From: Candidatus Heimdallarchaeota archaeon
Lineage (GTDB): Archaea > Asgardarchaeota > Heimdallarchaeia > Heimdallarchaeales > Heimdallarchaeaceae
Direction of reading: 5' to 3'
DNA: 64,000 nucleotides
Assembly (NCBI GenBank): GCA_030603365.1
Contig: JAUVXV010000010.1
Coordinates: 1-64,000 of the forward strand
Under the pieces are notes generated by a model, which ran no database searches, had not been told where the DNA came from, and saw only the letters and a list, made by a program, of their open reading frames with translations. Positions 42,635-52,478 of this stretch are shown here, in pieces. The position numbers were made by a program, and so were the translations under genes. Numbering within the stretch: the first letter of the stretch is position 1; every line of letters begins with the position of its first letter.

Positions 42635-44206
42635 ATGTCTGAAAAAAAGCCTAAATCTAAATCTATTTCAGATTTTCCTGAACTAGTTAAGGAATGGCAT
42701 CCTACAAAAAACGGGGATTTGAAACCTGAGAGCGTTTCTTTTGGTTCTAAAGAAGACATATGGTGGAAATGTCTAGAAGGACCAGATCATGAGTGGTTAA
42801 CTAAACCCAATTATAGAACTGGCGGAAAAAAAATAACAGGATGTCCTTTTTGTGCAGGAAAAAAAGTTTCTGTGACTAACTCTTTGGCTATTAATTTTCC
42901 AGAAATAGCTAAAGAGTGGCATCCAACAAAAAACTTAGGGAAAACCCCAGATGAAGTTCTAATGAAATCAAGTAAAGAAATTTGGTGGCAATGTAGAGTT
43001 AACTCTAAGCATAATTGGGTAGCAAAAGTAAATGACAGAACTGGAGTGAATAAATCAGGATGTCCTTATTGTTCTGGAAGATTGGTTTTGGAAGAAGATT
43101 CTTTAGCTGAATTATATCCAGAAATTATCAAAGAATGGCATCCAACAAAAAATACAAATCTAAATCCAAATGAATTATCCCCAGGTTCAAAGAAAAAGGC
43201 TTATTGGATATGCGATAAAGGACCAGATCATATTTGGAAGGCAGTGATAGACAGCAGAATAAGAGGGAATAGGAAATGCCCCTATTGTGCAAATAAAAAG
43301 GTGTCAGTGACGAATTCATTAGCCACTAAATTTCCAGAAATAGCCAAGGAATGGCATCCTACTATGAATAGAGATCTAACACCAAATAAAGTTGTACCAG
43401 GATCTGATAAATTAATCTGGTGGCAATGTTCTCAAAACTCTGAACATATTTGGGACACCAAAATTCATGAAAGAACTGGATCTAAAAAAACAGGATGTCC
43501 GATATGCTCACATAGAAGATTATCTCCTTATAACTCTCTGAGAACACTCTATCCAGAAATAGCTAAAGAGTGGCATCCAACAAAAAATTCTGGACTAACT
43601 TCAGAGATGGTGATAGGAGGTTCTCACAGAGAGGTATGGTGGAAATGCTCAAAAAATTCTGATCATACATGGATAGCTAAGATAAATAATCGGGTTCATA
43701 ACAAAAGTGGATGTCCATTTTGTAACTTATCTGGTGGTTTGGAAATAATAGGATATTTATGGGAAAGAATATGTCACAGAATTGCCAGATACTTATTGGA
43801 AGGGAAGAAATGGAAATGGCAACCGAAAATTGATACTCCAGAAATAGATGAAAGAAATTGGATATTTCCTGAGATACTTATAGAAAATCTTGATGGAACT
43901 TTAGAAATTATAGAAATAAAAAAATCGCCCTCGGCAATAACAAACAAAGACACATCCATTTATCCACTATATGCGGCTGAAGTAAAATTTTGGTGTCTAT
44001 CTGTTGAATTTTCTGATAATTCGGACTTAGCTGAGAGTTTTGAATTTATCTCAAGCAACGAGTTAGTTCAGCAATTAAAAAACAAGATTAATGAGGAAAA
44101 TAAGAAGGGGATTTATAGGATAATTAAAGATATTGAAAGACTTAAAGATGGAAAATTTTCATCTCAACAAAAACTTCTTACAGATTTTATTTCTATAGAT
44201 GATTAA
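42635..44206 (+). CDS. Five-fold zinc-ribbon (DUF4379-like) protein with C-terminal nuclease-like domain
   Basis: 523 residues. Five repeats of about 75 residues each contain EWHPTKN, a Trp-rich IWWKC strand and a GCPFC knuckle (the PF14311-type zinc-ribbon). After them come 170 residues with the string FPEILIENL...IIEIKKS (near residue 430), which fits the D/E...ExK core of a PD-(D/E)xK nuclease. Such repeat-plus-nuclease proteins occur with phage- and restriction-related genes; the ribbons should bind nucleic acid. The ATG at 42635 was chosen over the TTG at 42617. It is divergent from the SAP-nuclease gene. Confidence 0.75.
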   Translation: MSEKKPKSKSISDFPELVKEWHPTKNGDLKPESVSFGSKEDIWWKCLEGPDHEWLTKPNYRTGGKKITGCPFCAGKKVSVTNSLAINFPEIAKEWHPTKNLGKTPDEVLMKSSKEIWWQCRVNSKHNWVAKVNDRTGVNKSGCPYCSGRLVLEEDSLAELYPEIIKEWHPTKNTNLNPNELSPGSKKKAYWICDKGPDHIWKAVIDSRIRGNRKCPYCANKKVSVTNSLATKFPEIAKEWHPTMNRDLTPNKVVPGSDKLIWWQCSQNSEHIWDTKIHERTGSKKTGCPICSHRRLSPYNSLRTLYPEIAKEWHPTKNSGLTSEMVIGGSHREVWWKCSKNSDHTWIAKINNRVHNKSGCPFCNLSGGLEIIGYLWERICHRIARYLLEGKKWKWQPKIDTPEIDERNWIFPEILIENLDGTLEIIEIKKSPSAITNKDTSIYPLYAAEVKFWCLSVEFSDNSDLAESFEFISSNELVQQLKNKINEENKKGIYRIIKDIERLKDGKFSSQQKLLTDFISIDD

Positions 44207-44366
44207 TATTTGGAAGTTTACTCATTTAGTAGTCAGAAAAAGCTAAAAAAGAACTAAAAATGAAGGAGTTCGAATTAAATTCTAGATTTAAGCAGTCTCT
44301 GATAAACACAAATAATACTAACTTTCATAACATTTTTAAGAAGACAATGATTTCTTGAAATGACTG

Positions 44367-45311
44367 ATGATGAAGATCTTGGGGAAGTATGGTAAAGACG
44401 ATTTAGCTATACTTTATATCGCGAAACATGATGGCAAAATAGTAGAATTTGTCGAAAGTTTACAACCCCCTATTCCCCGAGAGAAAAAGTGGGTTCTGAT
44501 AATATCTACAATGTATGGATGCCCAGTAGGATGTCTAATGTGTGATGCAGGAGAATACTATCATGGGAATGTCTCCGCAGATGGGATGCTAAAGGAAATT
44601 GATTTTATGATTAAAAACCGCTTTCCTGATGGTAAAATTCCTATAAACAAATTCAAAATCCAATTTGCCCGTATGGGAGAACCAACCCTTAATGAACATG
44701 TTCTAGAGGTTATTAAAACCCTACCTGAGAGATATGAAGCAGCAGGTTTGATGCCTTGTATTAGTACAGTAGCTCCTAATGGTTGTGAAAAGTTTCTAGA
44801 TGAACTAATAAAGATTAAAGATGAGCTCTTTTCAGATGGTAATTTTCAGATACAGTTCTCCATCCATTCAACTGATGATAATGAAAGACACAAGTGGATG
44901 ACTAAGAATATTTGGTCTTTAAAGAAAATTGCGGAATTCGGAAACAGGTGGTTTAAAGAGGGAGATAGGAAAGTGACGCTCAATTTTGCAGTAGCAGAGG
45001 ATTCCAAAATAGATCCAAAAGTAGTTAAAGAACTTTTTAACCCAAAAAAATACTGGATCAAATTAACTCCTATTAACCCAACCAATAAAGCTGTTAATAA
45101 TAAGATTCAAAGTGGAATTACTGAAGACAACACTGAATACTTTCCACTAGTACAAGAATTTCGTAATCTGGGATTTGATGCAGCTATTAGTATTGGTGAA
45201 TGGGAGGAAAATGATATTGGAACTAATTGTGGTCAATTTGCAACACAATACAAAGATGGCAAGGTTGGAATCAAGGATAGCTATACTACCACAAATTACA
45301 CTATGGATTAG
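44367..45311 (+). CDS. Radical SAM protein, RlmN-like
   Basis: 314 residues. The radical SAM cluster motif is GCPVGCLMC (C-x3-C-x2-C, about residues 52-60). RMGEPTLN, CISTVAPNG, QFSIHSTDDNERHKWMT and a late NCGQFA correspond to the conserved blocks of RlmN/Cfr, including the second catalytic cysteine (C before GQ). RlmN methylates adenosine of 23S rRNA and tRNA, but this protein is shorter and could have another substrate. A TATA-like ttttaag about 30 bases upstream supports the start at 44367. It marks the right edge of the accessory island. Confidence 0.8.
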   Translation: MMKILGKYGKDDLAILYIAKHDGKIVEFVESLQPPIPREKKWVLIISTMYGCPVGCLMCDAGEYYHGNVSADGMLKEIDFMIKNRFPDGKIPINKFKIQFARMGEPTLNEHVLEVIKTLPERYEAAGLMPCISTVAPNGCEKFLDELIKIKDELFSDGNFQIQFSIHSTDDNERHKWMTKNIWSLKKIAEFGNRWFKEGDRKVTLNFAVAEDSKIDPKVVKELFNPKKYWIKLTPINPTNKAVNNKIQSGITEDNTEYFPLVQEFRNLGFDAAISIGEWEENDIGTNCGQFATQYKDGKVGIKDSYTTTNYTMD

Positions 45312-45371
45312 TTAAAGACGATTTTCTTAAAATCCAAAATAAGTTTTTTTAAAAAAGAAAAATTGTAAGGA

Positions 45372-47420
45372 TCATTCCTTAACTAATCCCATTTTATCTA
45401 AGACATTTGCATAGATGAAGGCAGTTTCTTTCAGATATTCATATCTTCCAGATGCTCCATGATGTCCTGCGCCCATATTGGTTTTCAATAGAAGTTCGTT
45501 TCCATCAGTTTTTAGAACTCTTAATTTTGCAACGAATTTTGCAGGTTCCCAAAATGCTACTCTAGGATCATTCAATCCTGTTGTTACTAGCATGTGCGGA
45601 TAATCTATTGCTTGAACATTATCATAAGGTGAATAGGACAACATATACTCGAAATTCTCTTTATCTTTAGGGTCACCCCATTCTTTCCACTCTTGTGCAG
45701 TCAATGGGATGCTAGCATCTAGCATTGTATTGATAACATCCACAAATGGCACTCTCGCAACAACATAACGAAACAGATTGGGTTCTATTGTAACAGCTGC
45801 GCCAACAAGTAAACCGCCAGCACTTCCCCCAGCTATCGTCAGTTTGTCTTTTGTGGTCATATTTTCTTCTATTAAGTACTTTGCACTGTCTATAAAATCA
45901 TAGAATGTATTTTTCTTTTTCAGAAGTTTTCCATCTTCATACCATGGTCTCCCAAGTTCTCCCCCTCCTCTAATATGTGCTATAACATAAATGATACCTC
46001 TATCTGTTAAACTCAAAATAGATGATGAGAAGTATGGATCCATGTTAACCCCATAAGAACCATATCCGTAGAGATATGTTGGAGCTGGAGTACTGATGTC
46101 TTTACGATGGACAATAGAAATTGGAACTTTTGCACCATCTCTAGCTGTGATGAATCTTCTTTCAGTTACATATTCTTCCTTTTTATAGTTCTTTACTTCC
46201 TCTTGCTTCTTTAGCTCTAATTCCTTTGTCGAAACATCATAGTCATAAGTTGACATAGGAGTAATAAGGGAAGTATAACCAAGTCTTACAAAATCACTTG
46301 AATATTCATGGTTAGGTCCAGACCAAACTCCATAAACAGATTCTGGTAATTCAATTGTGTGGTTTCTTTCATCTCCCTTTTCATAGAAAATATCTACTTT
46401 TGGTAAACCTTCTTCTCGTTTATAGATAACTAGAAAATTCTCAAAAGCTTCTGTCCATTGAAGTCGTACATCTCCATCATGTGGCAAAATTTCTTCCCAG
46501 TTATCGTTAGCAATATTTTCAATGGGTGTTCGTAATAGTTTGAAATTTATTGAATCATCTGAATTAGTGACAATATAGAAATACCCATCTTTGTGTGTAA
46601 TGAAATATTCATGTACCTCTTCCCTAGGATAAAAAATTTCAAATTCACCTAGGGGTCTATTTAAATCTATGAAATGTATTTCAGAACTTAAAGTAGATTC
46701 CGAATTCATAAAGAGAAATTTGTGATCCTTACTTTTCCAAACTGATACTCTTCGCTCTATATCTTTTTCTTCGAAGATTATTGTATCTCGCTCAGATGGG
46801 TTACCTATGATGTGTCTCTTTAGCATATATGGTCTTTGAGCTTCATCTCTTATGTTGTAAAAAATAACAGTATCATCAGCCCATTCAAAGTTCCAACCAA
46901 TATTTTCAATTCCAGGTGCATAGGTTTCCCCAGTTTCCAAATCTTTTATTTGCATTATGAATTTCTCGTACCCTGTATTATCTATTGAATAAGCTAAGAG
47001 ATTTTGGTTAGGGCTTATCTTGAAAGTTCGAAGTTTGTAATACTCGTAATCTTTTGCCAATTCGTTTATGTCAAGGAGGATTTCTTCTTCAGCATCTAGA
47101 CTTAAGTGTTTTCGACAATAGATTTTGTATTCCTTACCTTTCACATCTCTGTTGTAGTAAAAGTAGTCCTTGTATTTGTAAGGAACGCTTTCATCATCTT
47201 CTTTAATTCGATTTTTCATCTCAATAAAGAGTTCATCAGTGAAAGCATCAAGATGTTTTGTTTTTACTTTAGTATGATCATTTTCAGCTGTTAAATAATC
47301 AATAACCTCTTGATTTTCCTTAAACCGTAACCAAAAGTAGTCATCCTTTAACTCATGACCATGAATTTCAGTAATTTTTGGCTCTTTTTTGGCTATAGGA
47401 GGTTTACTTTGTTCACTCAT
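45372..47420 (-). CDS. Oligopeptidase B-type serine peptidase (S9A)
   Basis: 682 residues from the ATG at 47420, the usual size. The N-terminal beta-propeller region (DYFWLRFKE, YFYYNRDVKG) is followed by the alpha/beta-hydrolase domain with GGSAGG (catalytic Ser), LNDPRV (Asp) and GAGHHGASGR (His), and HIRGGGELG typical of this family. It cleaves short peptides after basic residues in the cytoplasm. TATA acttaaaag (47442-47450) lies 22-30 bases before this ATG, so the upstream ATG is not used. Confidence 0.92.
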   Translation of the reverse strand: MSEQSKPPIAKKEPKITEIHGHELKDDYFWLRFKENQEVIDYLTAENDHTKVKTKHLDAFTDELFIEMKNRIKEDDESVPYKYKDYFYYNRDVKGKEYKIYCRKHLSLDAEEEILLDINELAKDYEYYKLRTFKISPNQNLLAYSIDNTGYEKFIMQIKDLETGETYAPGIENIGWNFEWADDTVIFYNIRDEAQRPYMLKRHIIGNPSERDTIIFEEKDIERRVSVWKSKDHKFLFMNSESTLSSEIHFIDLNRPLGEFEIFYPREEVHEYFITHKDGYFYIVTNSDDSINFKLLRTPIENIANDNWEEILPHDGDVRLQWTEAFENFLVIYKREEGLPKVDIFYEKGDERNHTIELPESVYGVWSGPNHEYSSDFVRLGYTSLITPMSTYDYDVSTKELELKKQEEVKNYKKEEYVTERRFITARDGAKVPISIVHRKDISTPAPTYLYGYGSYGVNMDPYFSSSILSLTDRGIIYVIAHIRGGGELGRPWYEDGKLLKKKNTFYDFIDSAKYLIEENMTTKDKLTIAGGSAGGLLVGAAVTIEPNLFRYVVARVPFVDVINTMLDASIPLTAQEWKEWGDPKDKENFEYMLSYSPYDNVQAIDYPHMLVTTGLNDPRVAFWEPAKFVAKLRVLKTDGNELLLKTNMGAGHHGASGRYEYLKETAFIYANVLDKMGLVKE

Positions 47421-47530
47421 ATTTCTAGAACTATGAAAGTTACTTAAAAGAATTGTCAAGAATTAAAAAAAGAGAGTTCTGAGATATTAGTAAAAGGTTT
47501 TACTTTTTTTTCTTGGAAAAGTTAAAAAAA

Positions 47531-47737
47531 TCAATGTGGATGCAACTTCATATTTCCTTCTTTATCGATAATTGCACCAGCATGTCTTAACGCCCAACAA
47601 GAAATAACCACTCCCACAGGCAAACTTGCGGGATGTCGAGCTGCGAATTCCATATGAACATCTAACACTGAAGGTCCTTCACCTAAACTAATGGCACCAA
47701 TTTCTAACTTATTCAAGATTTCAATAAGATTTTTCAA
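47531..47737 (-). pseudogene. Duplicate of the 3' end of the fumarase alpha gene
   Basis: The frame encodes NKLEIGAISLGEGPSVLDVHM... to HPH, nearly identical to the last 60 or so residues of the fumarase alpha subunit at 48505 (NKLEIGAMGLGEGPSVLDVHM... to HPH). The DNA differs mostly at silent sites. There is no N-terminal part and the only start is a TTG directly after the stop of the 222-residue gene, so it cannot be a working enzyme. See the finding on the fumarase locus. Confidence 0.85.
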
Positions 47738-47743
47738 GTAAAA

Positions 47744-48412
47744 TTATTTCTTCATTCTCAAGATATTATTTCTCTTTCTATTGTAGAAGTAAGAGATTAC
47801 AAATAAAATTGGAAGAAGAACTGAAAATAAAGGAATAGCCTTGAGTTTAAAGGGATTTTCATTGAAAGAGATTTCAGAACCATTATCAGAAATTTCTAGA
47901 GATATTCTTGCTGGAGCTATTATCTCCTCATAGATACTAGCTTTCCATTCACCAATAGTAATTTCATACAGTCCTTTTGGAAGCTCTGTTATAGTAGGAT
48001 CATATATAAAAAATTGAGCAGATGCCCACGAAATAGTTTGACCAGGAGGAAAAGTTAAGGAGACACAGGCCAGAGTACAAATTTCACCTCCATTTTTAGT
48101 CTCTAAACTTTTATTCTGCAAATTGCATTTGACTGAAGAATCCCATAAACATCCATCACCAAATCCTATAATGATATCAGTTAAGTAGATGTTAGTAATA
48201 GTCAAGTCTATAGAGAACTTAAAATTGACTGAATCTTCAAACTGACCCCAAAGATGCCAAGATAAAGAAGAAGGTGTTAAACTAAGCACATTGGTCATTT
48301 CAGATTCATCAGTATTAGAAATAACAGTTTCAGACAAACTACTGATAACAAGGAAAATAGAAAATAGAGGAATAAATAACTGTCTCTTCTTCATTAGATT
48401 TCTAGTAAACAT
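47744..48412 (-). CDS. Secreted membrane-anchored protein of unknown function
   Basis: 222 residues with a signal peptide (about 8-32), a beta-rich extracellular part containing several cysteines (DGCLWDSSVKC, GGEICTLAC), and a C-terminal membrane helix (about 190-210: IPLFSVLLPILFVISYFY) with a basic tail. Not recognised. It is the cargo gene sitting between the intact fumarase alpha gene and the duplicate of that gene's end. Confidence 0.65.
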   Translation of the reverse strand: MFTRNLMKKRQLFIPLFSIFLVISSLSETVISNTDESEMTNVLSLTPSSLSWHLWGQFEDSVNFKFSIDLTITNIYLTDIIIGFGDGCLWDSSVKCNLQNKSLETKNGGEICTLACVSLTFPPGQTISWASAQFFIYDPTITELPKGLYEITIGEWKASIYEEIIAPARISLEISDNGSEISFNENPFKLKAIPLFSVLLPILFVISYFYNRKRNNILRMKK

Positions 48413-48504
48413 AGTAGAATAGGAATATTAAGCTTTTGTAGAAAAATAATAAGAGCTTTAGATAATGATTCGGAGTGTGAAATATACTAAAATGAGAAAA
48501 AATG

Positions 48505-49383
48505 TTAGTGGGGATGCAACTCCACATTTCCTTCTTTATCAATAGTTGCTCCAGCATGTCTTAAAGCCCAACATGAAATAACTACTCCAACAGGCAAACT
48601 CGCTGGATGTCGAGCAGCGAATTCCATATGAACATCTAAAACTGATGGTCCTTCACCTAGACCCATTGCTCCTATTTCCAGTTTGTTTAAGATACTCAAA
48701 AGTTCTTTTTCAATTGAAGCAATACTTTCATCTTCATGGTACTTAAATAATGGTCGTAAAAGAGCCTTCTTTGCTAGGTTCATACACATATCTTCTCCTC
48801 CACCAACACCCACACCAACTGTATAAGGAGGACATGCGAGCGGACCAGCAGCAGCAACTGCTTCTACAACAAATTCTTTTACACCTTTGATACCTTTACC
48901 AGGAGGAACCATTTTCATTTTACCCACATTTGATGATCCTCCACCCTTAGGCATGGCAATGATTTCACATTTATCTCCCTCTACTAAATCGAAATAAAAC
49001 CATGGAACATATCCGCGGATACCAACGTTATTATTGGTGTTTCCTTTAAACATATCAACTGCATTAGGTCTTAATGGAACCTTTTCTGTTGCTCTCTTTG
49101 TTGCTTTGATCAGAGCTGTTTTAATCTCTGATTTTAGTGGAAACTTATCTCCTACTTTCACAAAGAAAGAAACAAGCCCAGTATCTTGGCACATAGGTTT
49201 GATTTCACTTTCTGCAATTCGAACATTTTCATTAATTGCATGTAATTGTGATTTACCTAAAGCTCCTTCTGTTGTATTTTCACTTTTTATTAAAACCTCT
49301 TTAACTTCAGTTGGTAGTTCAGTAGCAGCCAATTTTAACAATCCTACAGCTGTATCTTCTATTACTTGTGCTATATCCTTCAT
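48505..49383 (-). CDS. fumA: Class I fumarate hydratase, alpha subunit
   Basis: 292 residues of the iron-sulfur fumarase/tartrate dehydratase alpha family. MCQDTG, LACPPYTVG and MCMNLAKK provide the three cysteines of the [4Fe-4S] cluster that activates water; GNTNNNVGIRG and ARHPASLPVG are also conserved. With the beta subunit (52479) it interconverts malate and fumarate, feeding the fumarate reductase-like enzyme. The start overlaps the end of a duplicated beta-subunit fragment, the trace of the original beta-alpha operon junction. In-frame starts at 49389 and 49392 are alternatives. Confidence 0.93.
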   Translation of the reverse strand: MKDIAQVIEDTAVGLLKLAATELPTEVKEVLIKSENTTEGALGKSQLHAINENVRIAESEIKPMCQDTGLVSFFVKVGDKFPLKSEIKTALIKATKRATEKVPLRPNAVDMFKGNTNNNVGIRGYVPWFYFDLVEGDKCEIIAMPKGGGSSNVGKMKMVPPGKGIKGVKEFVVEAVAAAGPLACPPYTVGVGVGGGEDMCMNLAKKALLRPLFKYHEDESIASIEKELLSILNKLEIGAMGLGEGPSVLDVHMEFAARHPASLPVGVVISCWALRHAGATIDKEGNVELHPH

Positions 49384-49388
49384 TATCA

Positions 49389-49535
49389 TCACAATTCCTG
49401 TAAAATTTTCTCTTTATTAGCTTCAATATTCTTTTTTGATTCTTCTGTTAAATTTCCACCATGTGTGTCAATTGTTATTGTCAAAGGACCAAATTCTTCT
49501 ACTTCGTAGACCCAGAAACATTCGGTTGAATGCAT
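49389..49535 (-). pseudogene. Duplicate of the 3' end of the fumarase beta gene
   Basis: 48 codons ending in EFGPLTITIDTHGGNLTEESKK and a stop at 49389-49391, matching the end of the beta subunit (NFGPLTITIDTHGGNMTEKSKK). Nothing upstream of the ECFW region aligns clearly. Its stop overlaps the fumarase alpha start, so this is probably the original 3' end of the beta gene, left behind when the complete beta gene and the 905-residue gene came to lie upstream. Confidence 0.85.
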
Positions 49536-49635
49536 GTGTTTCACAGAAATAATTTGATTTAAAATCTTGTGTTATATACTTATACTTATTTTGTAAAATC
49601 AAACGTAGTTATTGGAAGTTTAGGAGATAAATGCA

Positions 49636-52353
49636 TCAAATATCATTCCAATTTGAAACTATATAATCCCAGGTTTCTTCTAAAGCTATCTCAGGTGTGG
49701 AGTCAAGCACTTCCTTCCATATTTGAAATTGAATGTCTTCTACCAATTTATTAAATAAATTATTTTGTATAGGTAGGATAAATGTCCTATTAATCTCTTT
49801 TCTAATAGTCCACTTATCAACACCATATTTTGTTCCAAAACCTAAAAGAACTTCTCTCCAATCTCCATTACCTGTATAGTCAAATTGAACTTGTTTGTCA
49901 ACAACACGAATTCTAAACCCATTTCGAGGTTCAATAGAACTAGGTAAAAAAAACGACCAGTCATCTATTGTTTGGATATATTCTAGTATCCATGAAAAAA
50001 GAGTTGCCCAGACTTCTTTAAATTCAAATACTATTGCAAAAAGAAGTTTGATGTTAAAATCTCCTTCAGAATTTCTAAAATTATAGTTTGTTTTTAGAAA
50101 ATTTACTGGTTCTACAGGAATACCGGACTGAATAAGTCGTTTCTTCCAAGCATCAACTATCTGATTAGAGCTACTGAATTCAACTCCTCTTACATTGATT
50201 TTAAAAGGAAATTGTAAAAGCATTTTACTTAAAGATTCATTAGTTTTAAAAAATTGATTCAAATTCAATTTAACGCCAAACCAAGGTAATCTACCATTAA
50301 ACCCTACAACTTCAACTGGGGATATTGTTTTTCGATCAAAGAAAATTATAGGTTTAATTAATTTTGATTTATGATTTAGATTAAATCCATCTGGTACTTT
50401 ATAAGGTGGTTCTAAATCTCTTAATATTTTTTGTATCCAATTTGGATTATTTAAATAATGTTGCCAAATTTCTTTTTCACATTCAACATTTACACTATCA
50501 CTAACTAAGAGATCTCCAAAGAATTTAGCTTTCAATTTACTCCAACCACTAAAGAAATCAGATCCTTCTGTTATGCGATTTCTTTTGAAAATTTTTTCAA
50601 GTGAATAAGAACATTCCCAATGTTGATGAAATTTATAGGGTACTACACATTTGCTTTCGAAATTTTTGTCTAGTTTTTTAAATGTTTTTTGACCGAAATT
50701 ATTTAGGGTTTCTAGACAATGAAACATCGTCCCACAATTAAAAACTGAAAATTCTTCAATAATTTTCCTTTGGCTAAGAATCATAATTTCATAGTAGATA
50801 GTTCTTTGCATTTCATTAATCTTTTTAACTATTTCAAGTTCAGACATACCATCATGAATCAAACAAGGAGAGAGTTTATCCAGAGCTCCTTTCAAAATTG
50901 AATTCAGCATTGAATAGGTTGGGTATTTATCAGATGATTTTTTACCAGATTTTATCATGTCTTGAAGATTTGTATTAAAACAATCTAGAGATAATCTTAT
51001 TGTTCCATCTTTCGTTTTTACAAAGATTGGCAAAAATACATCTCGATGTATTTTGATTGATATAAATCTATTATTGTTATAACTTGTTCTAGTTTTTACT
51101 TTAAGTTCTATTTCTTGAACAGCTTCATCTGCAACGGTGAAATATCCGTTTTTTGTTACTAATTTATGTGCATTACCATGTTGAATTAAGGAAATTAATT
51201 GGTTTTGCTTTATAGCTCCCTTCAATATTCTATTAATTGTAATTTGAGAAAGCCCTGAATCTATCAGAACATTTCGTAAATTTCCTGATTTAATTTTTTT
51301 ATTAAAGTTGAAACCCACACCAGAAGTTGTGAATAAATATTTCTTTCTTAAAGCATCCACCAAATCATTTGCTTTCTTGAAACCAATCTTTAAATGGATA
51401 AGTTCCACATGTTTTGCTTTCAAAAATGAATCAATATCATCAAATATTTGTGTAGTAAATTTGATATTCTTACTTGTTCTAATATAGTCAAAAAAACCCC
51501 CCAAATCCTCCCCTACTTTCATTTCAACAATCTTAAGATCATACTTTGCAGATTTTCCTTTTCCAATTACTCCTAAAATAATGTCATCGAACCCATTGGA
51601 ACTGGAAAACTTACCTTTTAATCCTCTAATTAATATTTTATCTAGTTTTAATGAAACCCCATTGATATTCCAAAACCGCCGCATTTCATCTTTTTCGAAA
51701 TTTAATTTAATTTGAGCTTTTAGAAAACTCTCAGCTGTATGAGTACTTGTAATTCCTTTAACACCATATTTAGTCAATAGTACTCTTACATATGAATCAG
51801 ATTCTGAAGGTTCAAGAGGTGTCGAAAATTGTTTCAGATCTAGAGAATCAGAGGTTCTTTGATACTTTTGACAATTTCCATTTTTTGAATCATTATAATC
51901 CTTCAAAAAATGAATTCCAAGCTCATTTACATTTCTTTCTCCATATTGATTTAAAGGACCAAAAACCTTGTTGAGGTTTTCAGAATCATTAATGAGAGAA
52001 TTTACCCAATTATCGTAATTACTTTCTGGTTTTCCATGTAGATCGTTTATATCATTCCTAAGACGATTTGAATATTCAATACTCTCATTTAGGTGTGAAA
52101 TTAGAATCTTCTTAAACTGATTTTCGTTCTCCGTCAGATTATTTTGTATAACAAATCTACTCCTTACAAAATTTGAATTATCTTGTTTCATAGTTTCCAT
52201 ACTGAAATCCAAACTATCTTTATTTTGAGCAATTAACTTTGTTATTTGTTTTTTTATTTGCTTAATTGTTTTTAATTCATCTTCTATTTTCTTAAACAAA
52301 TTATCAGATTCTAGCTGTTTGTGAGCTTTGTTTTCATTTATTCTTGTATTCAT
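49636..52353 (-). CDS. Large protein of unknown function with PD-(D/E)xK-like core
   Basis: 905 residues with no recognised family. The first 110 residues are coiled-coil-like. Around residues 254-281 GFDDIILGVIG...KIVEMKVGED gives D256/D257, E277 and K279, the D...ExK spacing of restriction-type nucleases. The C-terminal half contains many Trp/aromatic residues (WSFFLPSS, WREVLLGFG) and a cysteine pair (HQHWEC, NVEC). It is Lys/Asn-rich and differs in composition from the fumarase genes, which suggests transfer. It is inserted between intact fumarase beta and the old beta 3' end; perhaps a mobile nuclease or defence gene. Confidence 0.7.
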   Translation of the reverse strand: MNTRINENKAHKQLESDNLFKKIEDELKTIKQIKKQITKLIAQNKDSLDFSMETMKQDNSNFVRSRFVIQNNLTENENQFKKILISHLNESIEYSNRLRNDINDLHGKPESNYDNWVNSLINDSENLNKVFGPLNQYGERNVNELGIHFLKDYNDSKNGNCQKYQRTSDSLDLKQFSTPLEPSESDSYVRVLLTKYGVKGITSTHTAESFLKAQIKLNFEKDEMRRFWNINGVSLKLDKILIRGLKGKFSSSNGFDDIILGVIGKGKSAKYDLKIVEMKVGEDLGGFFDYIRTSKNIKFTTQIFDDIDSFLKAKHVELIHLKIGFKKANDLVDALRKKYLFTTSGVGFNFNKKIKSGNLRNVLIDSGLSQITINRILKGAIKQNQLISLIQHGNAHKLVTKNGYFTVADEAVQEIELKVKTRTSYNNNRFISIKIHRDVFLPIFVKTKDGTIRLSLDCFNTNLQDMIKSGKKSSDKYPTYSMLNSILKGALDKLSPCLIHDGMSELEIVKKINEMQRTIYYEIMILSQRKIIEEFSVFNCGTMFHCLETLNNFGQKTFKKLDKNFESKCVVPYKFHQHWECSYSLEKIFKRNRITEGSDFFSGWSKLKAKFFGDLLVSDSVNVECEKEIWQHYLNNPNWIQKILRDLEPPYKVPDGFNLNHKSKLIKPIIFFDRKTISPVEVVGFNGRLPWFGVKLNLNQFFKTNESLSKMLLQFPFKINVRGVEFSSSNQIVDAWKKRLIQSGIPVEPVNFLKTNYNFRNSEGDFNIKLLFAIVFEFKEVWATLFSWILEYIQTIDDWSFFLPSSIEPRNGFRIRVVDKQVQFDYTGNGDWREVLLGFGTKYGVDKWTIRKEINRTFILPIQNNLFNKLVEDIQFQIWKEVLDSTPEIALEETWDYIVSNWNDI

Positions 52354-52478
52354 GATGATAACTTCATATTATAATGCTAAAAATGATTTAAAAACTCATG
52401 AAAAAACATATAACTAAGTAAAAGTGGAAAAAGGGGTTAAGATTTAGAAATCTTAGTGAAAAAACCAAAATTATTTTT

